Shown here: piece by piece, positions 51,454 through 62,525 of the stretch
Position numbering within the stretch: the stretch's first letter is position 1
Layout: every line of letters begins with the position of its first letter
Origin: Leucobacter chromiireducens subsp. solipictus
Lineage (GTDB): Bacteria > Actinomycetota > Actinomycetes > Actinomycetales > Microbacteriaceae
Assembly: GCF_016758195.1 (NCBI RefSeq)
Contig: NZ_QYAC01000003.1
Span: 186,001-250,000 of the forward strand
Direction: 5' to 3'
Length of the DNA stretch: 64,000 bases
The notes under the pieces: generated by a model
The model's input: the letters and a program-made list of their open reading frames with translations, nothing else
Told to the model about the DNA's origin: nothing
Database searches by the model: none
Made by a program: the position numbers and the translations under genes

Positions 51454-52408
51454 ACCAACGCGCAGGAGATTCACGAATACGCAGGAGATTTCTGCCCGAA
51501 ATTGGCCGTTGTCGCAGGATCTCCGAGGTTTTGGTGACTCCTGCGGGAAGGGGTTGCGTGTATCCCAAGCTGCTCGCGCAAGCTGCTCGCGCGCTGCCTG
51601 CCCGGACGCATGGTCCCCTGCCTACACGGTCCGCGCTGTCCGCGCGCTGCTTGGCCTGGATGCCCGGATCTCCCAGCGTTCACCAACGCGCAGGAGATTC
51701 ACGATTTCGCAGGAGATTTTTCCCTGAAATTGGCCGTCGGCGCAGGATCTCCGTGGTTTTGGTGGCGCCTGCGCGAGGAATCGGGCTTCTCCGAAGCGGC
51801 TCGTGCGCTGCCCATCCGGTCGCCTGGCTCCCTGCCCGCCGGGTCTCCCAGCTCCCACCAACGCGCAGGAGATTTACGATTACGCAGGAGATTTTTCGCC
51901 GAATTCGGCCGTCGGCGCAGGATCTCCGTGGATTTGGTGACTCCTGCGCGAGGAGTCGGGCTTGTCCGAAGCTGTTCGCGCTGCCTATCCGGGCGCCTGG
52001 CTCTCTACGCAGGCTGCGTACGTGGCTGCCCGCTCGCTGATTGCCAGGCCGCTAGTGCACTGCCCGCCGGGTCTCCCAGCTCCCACCAACGCGTAGGAGA
52101 TTTACGATTACGCAGGAGATTTCTGCCCGAGATTGGCCGTCGGCGCAGGATCTCCGTGGATTTGGTGACTCCTGCGCGAGGAGTCGGGCTTGTCCGAAGC
52201 TGTTCGCGCTGCCTATCCGGGCGCCTGGCTCCCTACGCACGCTGCGCACGTGGCTGCCCGCTCGCTGATTGCCAGGCCGCTAGTGCATTGCCCGCCGGGT
52301 CTCCCAGCTCTCACCAACGTGCAGGAGATTTACGAATACGCAGGAGATTTCTGCCCGAAATCGGCCGTCGGCGCAGGATCTCCGAGGTTTTGGTGGCTCC
52401 TGCGCGAA
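51454..52408. repeat. Five-copy array of a ~96-nt structured element on a 228-bp period
   Basis: Cores start at 51454, 51682, 51857, 52085 and 52313. The steps are 228, 175, 228 and 228 bp; the short step fits one 53-bp deletion. Each core runs from ACCAACGCGCAGGAGATT to ACTCCTGCGCGAG and contains CGCAGGAGATT twice, then GCAGGATCTCC. Conserved pairings are CACCAA with TTGGTG, CGCGCAGGAG with CTCCTGCGCG, and GGAGAT with ATCTCC. The first two overlap in order and cannot form together as nested stems. The ~132-bp linkers of the last three units are also nearly identical. Frames crossing the array on both strands are open because 228 is a multiple of three, but I do not consider them genes. Confidence 0.8.
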
Positions 52409-52497
52409 GGGCGCGAAGCACGCGACGGGCGGCGGGCGGCGGGCGGCGAGCGGCGACAAGCGCGGCGGGCAGCAGGGGGCGCGCCGGGGGCGAGTGG

Positions 52498-52806
52498 CTA
52501 GTCGCGGCCCCGGTCGGCGAGGGCGGGGATGAGGCCGAAGGCGACCCAGAGGCCGATCGCGTCGACGATGATGCCACCGGCGAACAGCAGGAACTCCGCG
52601 CCGGGAACGCTAAACGCCATCCCCATCATGTAGAAGCCGCCGAAGACGAGGATGGCGGACACCAAGAACCCGATGATCGTGGTGGCCCCGTGCCGCGGGT
52701 GGGGGTTCGGGACAAACGGCGACCGCTGCTGCGCCGGTGTCTCGCTCGCCGATGATGTGGGCGTCGCGGGCGTTCCGGGATGCGCGACAGGAGCCTGGTT
52801 CGTCAT
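52498..52806 (-). CDS. Small membrane protein, unknown function
   Basis: The 102-residue protein has a Pro/Thr/Ser-rich N-terminal half and two membrane helices (TIIGFLVSAILVFGGFYMMG and LFAGGIIVDAIGLWVAFGLI). The ATG at 52806 follows GGAGG. It is divergent from an OhrR-like regulator. I do not recognise a family. Confidence 0.75.
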   Translation of the reverse strand: MTNQAPVAHPGTPATPTSSASETPAQQRSPFVPNPHPRHGATTIIGFLVSAILVFGGFYMMGMAFSVPGAEFLLFAGGIIVDAIGLWVAFGLIPALADRGRD

Positions 52807-52890
52807 GTTCGTCCTCCAAGGATTCATGCACCAATGATTAGGGCACGAATTAATGATACGCCACGAGATGGAATCTGCGAAAATGGCGAT

Positions 52891-53346
52891 ATGAGTACGC
52901 CCGACCCGTTGACCCTGGAGCGACAGGTGTGCTTCGCGCTCACCGTCGCCTCGCGCGGCATTGTCTCGGCGTACAAGCCGGTGCTCGATCCGCTCGGGAT
53001 CACCCACCCGCAGTACCTGGTGATGCTGGCGCTGTGGGAGCACCGCACGCTCGATCTGAGTACGCTCGCGAAGCTGCTGCACCAGGAGGCGTCAACCCTG
53101 TCGCCGCTGCTGAAGCGACTCGAGACTCAGGGCCTCGCGCGTCGGCAGCGGAGCGCCGCAGACGAGCGGCGACTGGAGATCACGCTGACGCCCGAGGGGG
53201 AAGCACTGCGGGCCCGCGCTGAGCAGGTGCCCATCGAGATGGCGCGGCGGCTGCGGATGACGCCCGCGGAGCTCACCGCGCTGCACCGCGCGATGCTCGA
53301 ACTCATCGACGCCAGCCAGCGTTCGCTCGAGGAACCGGGGGAGTAG
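52891..53346 (+). CDS. MarR-family regulator, OhrR-like
   Basis: The 151-residue protein begins LERQVCFALTVASRGIVSAY, with the single N-terminal Cys and following pattern of OhrR peroxide sensors, then GITHPQYLVMLALWEHRTLD and the winged helix (AKLLHQEASTLSPLLKRLET, wing with RRQRSAADERRLEI). OhrR senses organic peroxides by Cys oxidation. No ohr gene is adjacent; the divergent gene encodes a small membrane protein. ATG 52891 lies in a weak context. Confidence 0.85.
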   Translation: MSTPDPLTLERQVCFALTVASRGIVSAYKPVLDPLGITHPQYLVMLALWEHRTLDLSTLAKLLHQEASTLSPLLKRLETQGLARRQRSAADERRLEITLTPEGEALRARAEQVPIEMARRLRMTPAELTALHRAMLELIDASQRSLEEPGE

Positions 53347-53475
53347 GGCGCCCGCGGCCCGCACTCAGTTTTTCGGCTTTTTCCACGCACTTCGCGGACA
53401 GTCGGCCCGCTCGACTTCGGGACGGTGCTACCGTGAAGATGGATTTTTCTGCCTGGAAACTGGATGCGAGGCACT

Positions 53476-54879
53476 ATGCAGAAGCGGAACACCGGCGGGA
53501 CGCGACGGATCATCGGCGTGCTCGGAGCGTGCGCGATCGCCGGGAGCCTGCTGATCGGCGGCCAGCTTGCGGCGGCACCAGCTCCCGCGCAGGCGCTGGA
53601 TCTCCCCACCTGGGATGACGTGCAGGAGGCCAAGCAGAACCAGGCCACCGCGGCCAAGAAGGTGAAGGAGATCGAGGGCCTGATCGCCGACGGCGAGAAG
53701 GAACTTGACCGGCTCCGCAACCTCCACTCCACGACGATGGAGGAGCTGAACCAGGCCGAAGCGAATCTGACCGCGGCGGCTGCGAAGGCGCAGACGCTCC
53801 GTGCGCAGACCGAGGCGAGCCGGAAGGAAGCCGAGGAAGCGGCGGATCGCGCGGGCGTGCTCGTTGCGCAGATGTACCGCTCCGGCGGGGTGGACCGCAG
53901 TATGGAACTCTTCCTGGACGCCGACGCGGAAACCGCAGACGCGTTGCTGGAGCGGCTCGCGTCCATGTCGAAGGCAACCGAGCGCAACACACTCCTCTCC
54001 GAGGAAGCGCAGCAGGCCTCCAACACCGCCGACACGCTGGGCAAGCAGGCCACGGCGGCGGAGGCGGAGCGCGAGGAGCTCCGCGCCGACGTGAAGGCCA
54101 AGGAAGAGGCCGCCGCCGCCGCCATGACCAACCAGGGCGAAAAGGTGCGCGCGCAGGAGGCCCAGCAGGGTGAGCTCGAGGCGCAGCTCGCCGCCCTGAA
54201 GGATACGACGACGAAGACCGTCGATGGCTATCAGGAGCGGCTCCGGATCGAGGAGGAGCAGCGCAAGGCCGAAGAGGAGCGGCTCCGCAAGCTCGCCGAG
54301 GAGTACGCGCGGCAGCAGGCCGAACTGGCGCGGCAGCAGCAGGAAGCCGCCGAGCAGGCCGCCCAGGGTGGCGGCGGTGGCGGCGGTGGCGGCGGTGGCG
54401 GTGGCGGCGGTGGCGGCGGCGATACCGGCGGCGGCACCGGCGGTGGCGGCACTGGTGGCGGTGGCACCGGCGGCGGCACCTCGAACGGGTGGGTGATCCC
54501 CACGGCCTACAGCTTTGTTTCAGAGCAGTTCGCCCCTCCTGGGCGCCCCGACCACACCGGCATCGACCTCGCGGCTGGTTGCTACACGCCGATCGTGGCG
54601 GCCGCGGCGGGTACGGTCCGCGCGACGTACCACGAGTTCGGCATGGGCGGCAATATGGTGACGATCAACCACCCGACCGGCTGGCAGACGCGCTACGCAC
54701 ACATGGCCGAGTGGGCCTCGGTCGCCCCCGGCCAGTGGGTCGAGGCCGGCCAGCTCGTCGGCTACGTGGGCTCCACGGGGGCCAGCTCCGGCTGCCACCT
54801 GCACTTCGAGATGCGCCTCAACCAGGACGACGGCTGGTACGGCTTCGTCAACCCGGCCTGGTACATCAACTTCTACTAG
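53476..54879 (+). CDS. Secreted M23 peptidase with coiled coil and poly-Gly hinge
   Basis: The 467-residue protein has a Sec-type signal peptide (IIGVLGACAIAGSLLIGGQL), a long coiled-coil domain (about 40-300, EnvC/PcsB-like), an 18-residue Gly run with more Gly/Thr repeats, and an M23 (LytM) domain. The zinc ligands are visible as HTGIDLAAG and HLHFEM. It would cleave peptidoglycan cross-bridges or help activate division amidases. ATG 53476 follows GAGG; an ATG at 53464 is possible. No FtsEX genes are adjacent. Confidence 0.88.
   Translation: MQKRNTGGTRRIIGVLGACAIAGSLLIGGQLAAAPAPAQALDLPTWDDVQEAKQNQATAAKKVKEIEGLIADGEKELDRLRNLHSTTMEELNQAEANLTAAAAKAQTLRAQTEASRKEAEEAADRAGVLVAQMYRSGGVDRSMELFLDADAETADALLERLASMSKATERNTLLSEEAQQASNTADTLGKQATAAEAEREELRADVKAKEEAAAAAMTNQGEKVRAQEAQQGELEAQLAALKDTTTKTVDGYQERLRIEEEQRKAEEERLRKLAEEYARQQAELARQQQEAAEQAAQGGGGGGGGGGGGGGGGGGDTGGGTGGGGTGGGGTGGGTSNGWVIPTAYSFVSEQFAPPGRPDHTGIDLAAGCYTPIVAAAAGTVRATYHEFGMGGNMVTINHPTGWQTRYAHMAEWASVAPGQWVEAGQLVGYVGSTGASSGCHLHFEMRLNQDDGWYGFVNPAWYINFY
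54367..54480 (+). repeat. GGC/GGT codon repeat in the M23 gene
   Basis: A run of glycine codons, then GGC-ACC/GGT mixes, encodes the flexible hinge between coiled coil and peptidase. Such a run is prone to length change in multiples of three bases. Confidence 0.75.
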
Positions 54880-54902
54880 GCGCGGACGCGCGGAAGACAG
54901 AG

Positions 54903-54936
54903 AACGGCCCGGGATCGCACGCGATCCCGGGCCGTT
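54903..54936. terminator. 16-bp perfect hairpin between the M23 gene and ppa
   Basis: Arms 54903-54918 and 54921-54936 pair perfectly. It lies between two converging genes and can end both transcripts. Confidence 0.75.
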
Positions 54937-54957
54937 CGGTGTCTGTGCGAGGTGCGC

Positions 54958-55452
54958 TTAGTGGCCCTGCGCGGCGAGACGCTCCTGCGCCTCGACGATG
55001 AGCTGCTCCGCGTCCGCGGCCGAGCCCCAGGCGTCAACCTTGACCCACTTGCCGGGCTCCAGGTCCTTGTACCGCTCGAAGAAGTGCGCGATCTCCTTGC
55101 GCGTGTACTCCGGGATGTCGTCGACGTCCTGGATGTGCGACCAGCGCGGGTCCTTGTGCTGCACCGCGATGACCTTGTCGTCGCCGCCGGCCTCGTCGCT
55201 CATCTTGAGGACGCCCACGGGGCGGACCTTCACGCCCACGCCGGGGAACACCGGGTAGTCGAGCAGCACGAGCACGTCGAGCGGATCGCCGTCCTCGCCG
55301 AGGGTCTCCTCAAAAAAGCCGTAGTCGGCGGGGTACACGAAACCGGTGTAGAGCACGCGGTCGAGGTACACCCGGCCGGTCTCGTGATCGATCTCGTACT
55401 TGTTGCGGCTCCCCTTGGGGATCTCGATGACGGCGTCGAATGCTGCGGTCAT
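54958..55452 (-). CDS. ppa: Inorganic pyrophosphatase
   Basis: The 164-residue family I enzyme has [37 protein letters not shown] with the metal-binding acids, and [13 protein letters not shown]. It hydrolyses pyrophosphate in the cytosol. ATG 55452 follows AAGGAGC. Confidence 0.96.
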   Translation of the reverse strand: MTAAFDAVIEIPKGSRNKYEIDHETGRVYLDRVLYTGFVYPADYGFFEETLGEDGDPLDVLVLLDYPVFPGVGVKVRPVGVLKMSDEAGGDDKVIAVQHKDPRWSHIQDVDDIPEYTRKEIAHFFERYKDLEPGKWVKVDAWGSAADAEQLIVEAQERLAAQGH

Positions 55453-55557
55453 GCGCGCTCCTTCGAATGATGATGGCGGGCGGGCGGCTCCCGGTCCCGA
55501 CGGATTCGTGCAGCCACTAGGCTACCGGACTCACGCTCCGCGGATACGCTGAGGAGC

Positions 55558-56622
55558 ATGACCGCCGCGCACACCATCCTGGACCGGGCTGCCGATCGCC
55601 CGCTCATGGCGATCCGGCGTGCCGTGCGCGAGACGCTGCGGCGCGCGATCGCGGCACCGGGCGAGGCCCCGCTCGTGCTGGTGGCGCTGTCCGGCGGGGC
55701 CGACTCCCTCGCGCTTGCGGCCGCGCTGGCGGCGGAGGGACCCCGGCTGGGGATCCGCGCGGGGGCGCTGGTCATCGACCACGGCCTGCAGCCCGGATCC
55801 GCCGAGGTGGCCCGGACGGCCGCCGCGCAGGCGACCGCGTGGCACCTGGATCCGGTGCTGGTGCGCCGGATCGCGGTCCCCGACAACGCCCCCGGCGGTC
55901 CCGAGGCGGCGGCGCGCACGGCACGCTATGACGCCTTCGCGGTGGCGGCAGCGGAGTCTGGGGCTCGCGCCGTCCTCACCGGCCACACGCGGAGCGACCA
56001 GGCGGAGCAGGTCCTGCTCGGGCTGGCCCGCGGCTCCGGCCTGCGCAGCATCGCCGGGATCCCGCCGCACCGGGAGCTGGGTCCGGGGTGCGTTCTCCTC
56101 CGCCCGTTTCTTGCCCCGGATCCCGAGATCACCCGGGCGACGACCGCGGCGAGCTGCGCGCGGCTCGGCGTGACCCCGTGGTCGGACCCGCACAATGCGG
56201 ACCCACGGTACGCGCGGGTACGGGTGCGGGATCGGGTGCTCCCGGCCATCGAGGGGGAGCTCGGACCCGGGGTTGCGGCGGCGCTCGCGCGCACCGCGGA
56301 CCTCGCGGCGGAGGACGCGGACGCGCTCGATGCGCTCGCGGCCGAGGCGTTGCACCGGGCCCGTTGCGAGGCGGACACCGGCGGCGTCGCGCTCGACGCC
56401 GAAACGCTCAGGGGACTGCCCGCGGCGCTCCGCAACCGAGTGATCCGGCAGCTCGCCGCCACGGAGTTCGGGGCGCAGCTCAGCCGGGAGCACACCGAGA
56501 CCATTGCGGCGTTGGTGACCGACTGGCGTGGGCAGGGGCCGATCCCCGCGCCGGGAATCCGCGTTCGACGGGCGGCCGGTCGGCTCCAGTTTGAGGCGCA
56601 GGCGCGCGGCCCTGCTGCGTGA
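55558..56622 (+). CDS. tilS: tRNA(Ile)-lysidine synthase TilS
   Basis: The 354-residue PP-loop enzyme has the ATP motif LVALSGGADSLALAAAL and later HTRSDQAEQVLLGLARG, then RPFLAPDP. It converts C34 of tRNA(Ile2) to lysidine. Divergent from ppa. TACGCT (55545-55550) ends seven bases before the ATG, but GAGGAG is also present. First of the conserved tilS-hpt-ftsH-fol block. Confidence 0.93.
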   Translation: MTAAHTILDRAADRPLMAIRRAVRETLRRAIAAPGEAPLVLVALSGGADSLALAAALAAEGPRLGIRAGALVIDHGLQPGSAEVARTAAAQATAWHLDPVLVRRIAVPDNAPGGPEAAARTARYDAFAVAAAESGARAVLTGHTRSDQAEQVLLGLARGSGLRSIAGIPPHRELGPGCVLLRPFLAPDPEITRATTAASCARLGVTPWSDPHNADPRYARVRVRDRVLPAIEGELGPGVAAALARTADLAAEDADALDALAAEALHRARCEADTGGVALDAETLRGLPAALRNRVIRQLAATEFGAQLSREHTETIAALVTDWRGQGPIPAPGIRVRRAAGRLQFEAQARGPAA

Positions 56623-56709
56623 GGCACGCCCGGCGGGGCAGAGCCGAATCCCGTGTGAATTCGCCGTCTCGTGAGGAAATCATCCAGCGCCGCGGACTAA
56701 CATAGCGAC

Positions 56710-57270
56710 ATGGATGCCAATCATCTGGGGGATGACCTCACCGTTGTACTGCACACCGAAGCCGAATTGATGGCCCGCCTCGCGGAGATGGCTCGCGAGA
56801 TCGAAGCAGACTATCCCGCGGAGCCGCCGCTGCTCGTTGGCGTCTTGAAGGGCGCCGTGATGGTGATGGCGGATCTGGCCCGCGAGCTGCGCTTCCACGC
56901 GCAGATGGACTGGATGGCCGTCTCCTCCTACGGGGCTGGGACGAAGTCGAGCGGCGTTGTGAAGATCCTGAAGGATCTCGACGCCGATATTGCCGGTCGC
57001 GACGTGCTGATCGTCGAGGACATCATCGACTCGGGGCTGACGCTGTCGTGGCTGAAGGAGAACCTCGAGAGCCGGGGCGCGAAGTCGGTGCGCATCTGCA
57101 CCATGCTGCGCAAGCCCGAAGCGCTGAAGGTGGAGGTCGATGTCGCCTACGTCGGCTTCGACATCCCCGTGCAGTTCGTCGTGGGCTACGGCCTCGATTA
57201 CGCCGAGGACTACCGCAACCTCCGCGATGTCGCCGTGCTCGCCCCGCACGTCTACGGCGGCGACGCGTAG
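56710..57270 (+). CDS. hpt: Hypoxanthine phosphoribosyltransferase
   Basis: The 186-residue enzyme has the PRPP loop DVLIVEDIIDSGLTLSWL, the early PPLLVGVLKGAVMVMADL and the late FVVGYGLDYAEDYRNL. It salvages hypoxanthine and guanine. TAACAT lies six bases before the ATG, so the mRNA is probably leaderless. It keeps the usual place between tilS and ftsH. Confidence 0.95.
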   Translation: MDANHLGDDLTVVLHTEAELMARLAEMAREIEADYPAEPPLLVGVLKGAVMVMADLARELRFHAQMDWMAVSSYGAGTKSSGVVKILKDLDADIAGRDVLIVEDIIDSGLTLSWLKENLESRGAKSVRICTMLRKPEALKVEVDVAYVGFDIPVQFVVGYGLDYAEDYRNLRDVAVLAPHVYGGDA

Positions 57271-57419
57271 CCCGCTGGCCCAGCGGCCGCGGGATTCGCG
57301 GCCGCACCCGCGTGCGCCCTGAGCGGACATGACGCACTTCTCCAGTGCGATGTCAGTGCCATTGGCTACGCTTGCATCTGCTGGAATCCTCCGGCTCGCC
57401 TATTTCGAAAGGCCCTGAC

Positions 57420-59576
<2,157 letters not shown>

Positions 59577-59580
59577 CGAC

Positions 59581-60171
59581 ATGAGTGAGACCGTGGATCG
59601 CGAGCGCGTCGCCGCGGCGGTGCGCGAGCTGCTGCTCGCGATTGGGGCCGACCCGGACAGCCCCGAGCTGGCGAGCACGCCAGCTCGGGTCGCCGAGTCG
59701 TACACCGAGTTTTTCGCGGGCATGGGCCAGGATCCCGCCAGCTACCTCAGCGACGCGATTCCGGTGGGCGCGGACACGGGGGAACTCGTGCTGGTGCGCG
59801 ATCTCACGCTGCGTTCGATGTGCGAACACCATCTGCTGCCCTTCCGGGGCCGCGCGCACATCGCGTACCGGCCCGGCCGCAGCGTGGTGGGCCTGAGCGC
59901 GATCCCGCGCGTCGTCGATGCGCTGGCGGCACGCCCGCAGGTGCAGGAGCGGCTCGGGGAACAGATCGCCCAGACGCTCGCAGACGGGCTTGCCCCGGAG
60001 GGGGTGCTCGTGCTGCTGGAGGCTCGGCACGGCTGCGTCTCGGACCGCGGTGTGCGGCAAGCCGACGCGGTGACGGTCACCGTCGCCTCGCGCGGCGTGC
60101 TTGCCGACCCCGTGCAGCAGGCCGCGGTGTTCGCCTTGCTCGGCCAGGGCGGCTCGGACGGCGCGTCGTGA
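59581..60171 (+). CDS. folE: GTP cyclohydrolase I
   Basis: The 196-residue enzyme has TLRSMCEHHLLPFRGRAHI (zinc site), VVGLSAIPRVVDALA, and EARHGCVSDRGVRQ. It starts folate synthesis from GTP. ATG follows ftsH by 4 bp, and its stop overlaps folPB as GTGA. Confidence 0.95.
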   Translation: MSETVDRERVAAAVRELLLAIGADPDSPELASTPARVAESYTEFFAGMGQDPASYLSDAIPVGADTGELVLVRDLTLRSMCEHHLLPFRGRAHIAYRPGRSVVGLSAIPRVVDALAARPQVQERLGEQIAQTLADGLAPEGVLVLLEARHGCVSDRGVRQADAVTVTVASRGVLADPVQQAAVFALLGQGGSDGAS

Positions 60172-61427
60172 ACATCCGCGGAGCGCGCACCCTCGTGATG
60201 GGGGTGCTCAACGTGACCCCGGACTCGTTCAGCGACGGCGGTGCGTACGAGTCGACGGAGCGCGCGATCGCTCGCGGGCTCGAACTCCGTGCGCAGGGCG
60301 CAGACCTCATCGACGTGGGCGGGGAATCGACGCGGCCGGGTGCCGCGCCGGTGCCGCCCGAGATCGAACAGGACCGCGTCGTCCCGGTGATCGAAGCCCT
60401 CGCCGCGCGCGGCATCGACGTGTCGATCGACACGATCCATGCGAGCACCGCGGCCGCGGCCGTCGCCGCCGGGGCGCGGGTGATCAACGACGTCTCCGGC
60501 GGGCTCCACGACCCCGAGATGCTCGCCGTTGCCGCGACCGCGAGTCGCGCGCACGGTGTCCGCTTCATCGCCGGGCACTGGCGCGGGATCCCGGATCCCG
60601 ACCACGCCCACTCGGACTACGACGACGCCGTTCACGATGTCCGCGCGGCGCTCGCCGGGCTTGCGGCGGCGGCGCTGGCCGCGGGCGTGGCCCGCGATCA
60701 CCTGATCCTCGACCCCGGCCTCGGTTTCGATAAGACCGCGGCGGACGGGTGGCGGCTCCTCGCGCAACTCGACGCGCTGACCGGCCTCGGCTTTCCCGTG
60801 CTCGTGGGCGCGTCGCGCAAGCGCATGCTCGGCGACGCGCTCGCGGAACTCCCGAAGGCGGCGAGCTCGGCCGGGGCGACGGCACCGAACGGCCACGAGC
60901 GAGATCTCGCGACCGCCGTGGTGAGCGCGTTCGCCGCCCAGGCCGGTGCGTGGGGCGTCCGCGTGCACGACGTCGCCGGAACGATGCAGGCGCTCGCCGT
61001 GCAGCGGGCCTGGACCGGCGGGGCGGCGAGCCGAGCGCTCGCCGCGCCCACCGCGACGCTGCCGACCGACCGCATTACGCTCACGGGACTCGAGGTGTTT
61101 GCGCATCACGGGGTGTTCGACTTCGAACGCGAGCGTGGCCAGCGCTTCCTCATCGACATCGAGGTGAGCGTCGACCTGCGGGCCGCTGCCGCGGGCGACG
61201 CGCTCGCGGAGACGGTGCACTACGGAGAACTCGCCGACGCGATCGTCGCGGCGGTGGAGCGCGACCCGGTCGACCTGATCGAGACCGTCGCGGAACGCAT
61301 CGCCGAGGTGACGCTCGGCTTCGCGGGCGTCGCCGAGGCCCGGATCACGGTGCACAAGCCTGACGCGCCGATCGCGCACCCGTTCCAGGATGTGTCCGTC
61401 ACCGTGGTGCGCGGGGGTGCGCAATGA
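60168..61427 (+). CDS. folP-folB fusion: Dihydropteroate synthase fused to dihydroneopterin aldolase
   Basis: This 419-residue protein joins two folate enzymes. Residues about 1-285 are dihydropteroate synthase: MGVLNVTPDSFSDGGAY, DVGGESTRPGA, INDVSGG, DPGLGFDKT and LVGASRKRML. From about 300, DRITLTGLEVFAHHGVFDFE and VHYGELADAI are dihydroneopterin aldolase. In many bacteria these are separate genes, so the fusion is notable. GTG start overlaps folE; the stop overlaps folK. Confidence 0.92.
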   Translation: MNIRGARTLVMGVLNVTPDSFSDGGAYESTERAIARGLELRAQGADLIDVGGESTRPGAAPVPPEIEQDRVVPVIEALAARGIDVSIDTIHASTAAAAVAAGARVINDVSGGLHDPEMLAVAATASRAHGVRFIAGHWRGIPDPDHAHSDYDDAVHDVRAALAGLAAAALAAGVARDHLILDPGLGFDKTAADGWRLLAQLDALTGLGFPVLVGASRKRMLGDALAELPKAASSAGATAPNGHERDLATAVVSAFAAQAGAWGVRVHDVAGTMQALAVQRAWTGGAASRALAAPTATLPTDRITLTGLEVFAHHGVFDFERERGQRFLIDIEVSVDLRAAAAGDALAETVHYGELADAIVAAVERDPVDLIETVAERIAEVTLGFAGVAEARITVHKPDAPIAHPFQDVSVTVVRGGAQ

Positions 61428-61990
61428 TCGTTCAGCTCGTTCCGGTCCTGCTCGCGTTCGGCGCGAACCTCGGCGACCGCGGTGAGACGATTCTCGCGGG
61501 ACAGGAGGCGCTGGCGGCCGAACCCGGGATCCGGGATCTGCACGCCTCCCCGCTCCGCGAGACGATCGCGCTCACCACCGACGGCCCGGACCCGGACGCC
61601 CCGCGCTACCTGAACGGGGTCGCGCGTGCCGACACGACGCTCACCCCGCATCAGCTGCTGGACGTGGTGCAGCGGATCGAGGCGGAGCACGGCCGCACGC
61701 GCGACGTGCGCTGGGGGGATCGCACCCTCGACATCGACATCATCCTCTACGGCGGCCGCGCGATCCAGGACGACCGCCTCACGGTGCCGCACCCGCGCGC
61801 CTTCGAGCGCGACTTTGTGCTCTCGCCCTGGCTCGCGCTCGACCCCGACGCCGTGCTCATGGGCCACGGCCGGGTCGCGGATCTCCTGGCGCGGGTGGGG
61901 GACACGACGCGCCCACTCGCGATGCCGGCGTCAGGATCCGGCGCTCCTGAGCCGTCCGCTGAGACGCGGGGGGTCACCGATGCGCGGTGA
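61424..61990 (+). CDS. folK: 6-hydroxymethyl-dihydropterin pyrophosphokinase
   Basis: The 188-residue enzyme has LLAFGANLGDRGETILAGQ, RYLNGVARADT and DRTLDIDIILYGG, plus VPHPRAFERDFVLSPW. It pyrophosphorylates the pterin before FolP. ATG overlaps the folPB stop as ATGA. About 25 extra C-terminal residues are Ser/Ala-rich. Confidence 0.94.
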   Translation: MIVQLVPVLLAFGANLGDRGETILAGQEALAAEPGIRDLHASPLRETIALTTDGPDPDAPRYLNGVARADTTLTPHQLLDVVQRIEAEHGRTRDVRWGDRTLDIDIILYGGRAIQDDRLTVPHPRAFERDFVLSPWLALDPDAVLMGHGRVADLLARVGDTTRPLAMPASGSGAPEPSAETRGVTDAR

Positions 61991-62492
61991 CGAACGCAGC
62001 AACCCGCTGGCCGTCGTCGCGGCCGGGGCTATGGGCATCGCGATCGGGCTGGTGATCCAGTTTGGCCTCTCCAGCCGGGGATCGGCGCCGTTCATCCCGC
62101 CGCTCTCCCTCGCCGTGATGCTCGTGCTCATCGCCGCGGTGGTGCTGACGCTGGGCATCCGGCTCCGCCGCACCGTGCTGAAGCGAGCCGGAGCCGTGAA
62201 CCCGTTCCACGCGGTGCGGCTGCTCGCGACCGCCCGGGCCGGCCAGCTGGTCGGGGGACTGCTCGGCGGATTCGGGGGTGGGCTCGCGCTGTCGCTGCTC
62301 GGGCGCAGCGTTCCCGCGCCGCCGGCGACCTGGGTGCCGATGCTCCTGGTGCTGGGCGGCGGGATCGTGCTCGTCGTGTGCGCGGCCATCACCGAACACC
62401 TGTGCCGCGTCCCGCCCGGCGATGGCGACGGCACCGAGGACGCCGGCGAGGAGCCGGGGCCCGCCGGGCAGGCCGCGTACCGCAAGCCGTAG
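61980..62492 (+). CDS. DUF3180-family membrane protein
   Basis: The 170-residue protein has four membrane segments (IAIGLVIQFGLSS, AVMLVLIAAVVLTLGIRL, GQLVGGLLGGFGGGLALSLL, PMLLVLGGGIVLVVCAAI). It fits DUF3180, a family usually placed after folK in actinobacteria. Its ATG lies 11 nt inside folK. Function unknown. Confidence 0.85.
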   Translation: MRGDERSNPLAVVAAGAMGIAIGLVIQFGLSSRGSAPFIPPLSLAVMLVLIAAVVLTLGIRLRRTVLKRAGAVNPFHAVRLLATARAGQLVGGLLGGFGGGLALSLLGRSVPAPPATWVPMLLVLGGGIVLVVCAAITEHLCRVPPGDGDGTEDAGEEPGPAGQAAYRKP

Positions 62493-62525
62493 GACCCCGG
62501 GAACAGGTGGAATAGGCTGGTCCGC

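Noticed and set aside
51454..52408. CRISPR array
   Set aside because: Cores of ~96 nt and linkers that are themselves nearly identical do not fit short repeats with unique spacers, and no cas gene is present.
51610..52755. Open frame of 381 codons across the repeat array with a 76-residue repeat
   Set aside because: It is open because the 228-bp unit is divisible by three. Arg-rich composition, frame breaks between copies, open frames on the other strand too and lack of a ribosome site argue against a gene.
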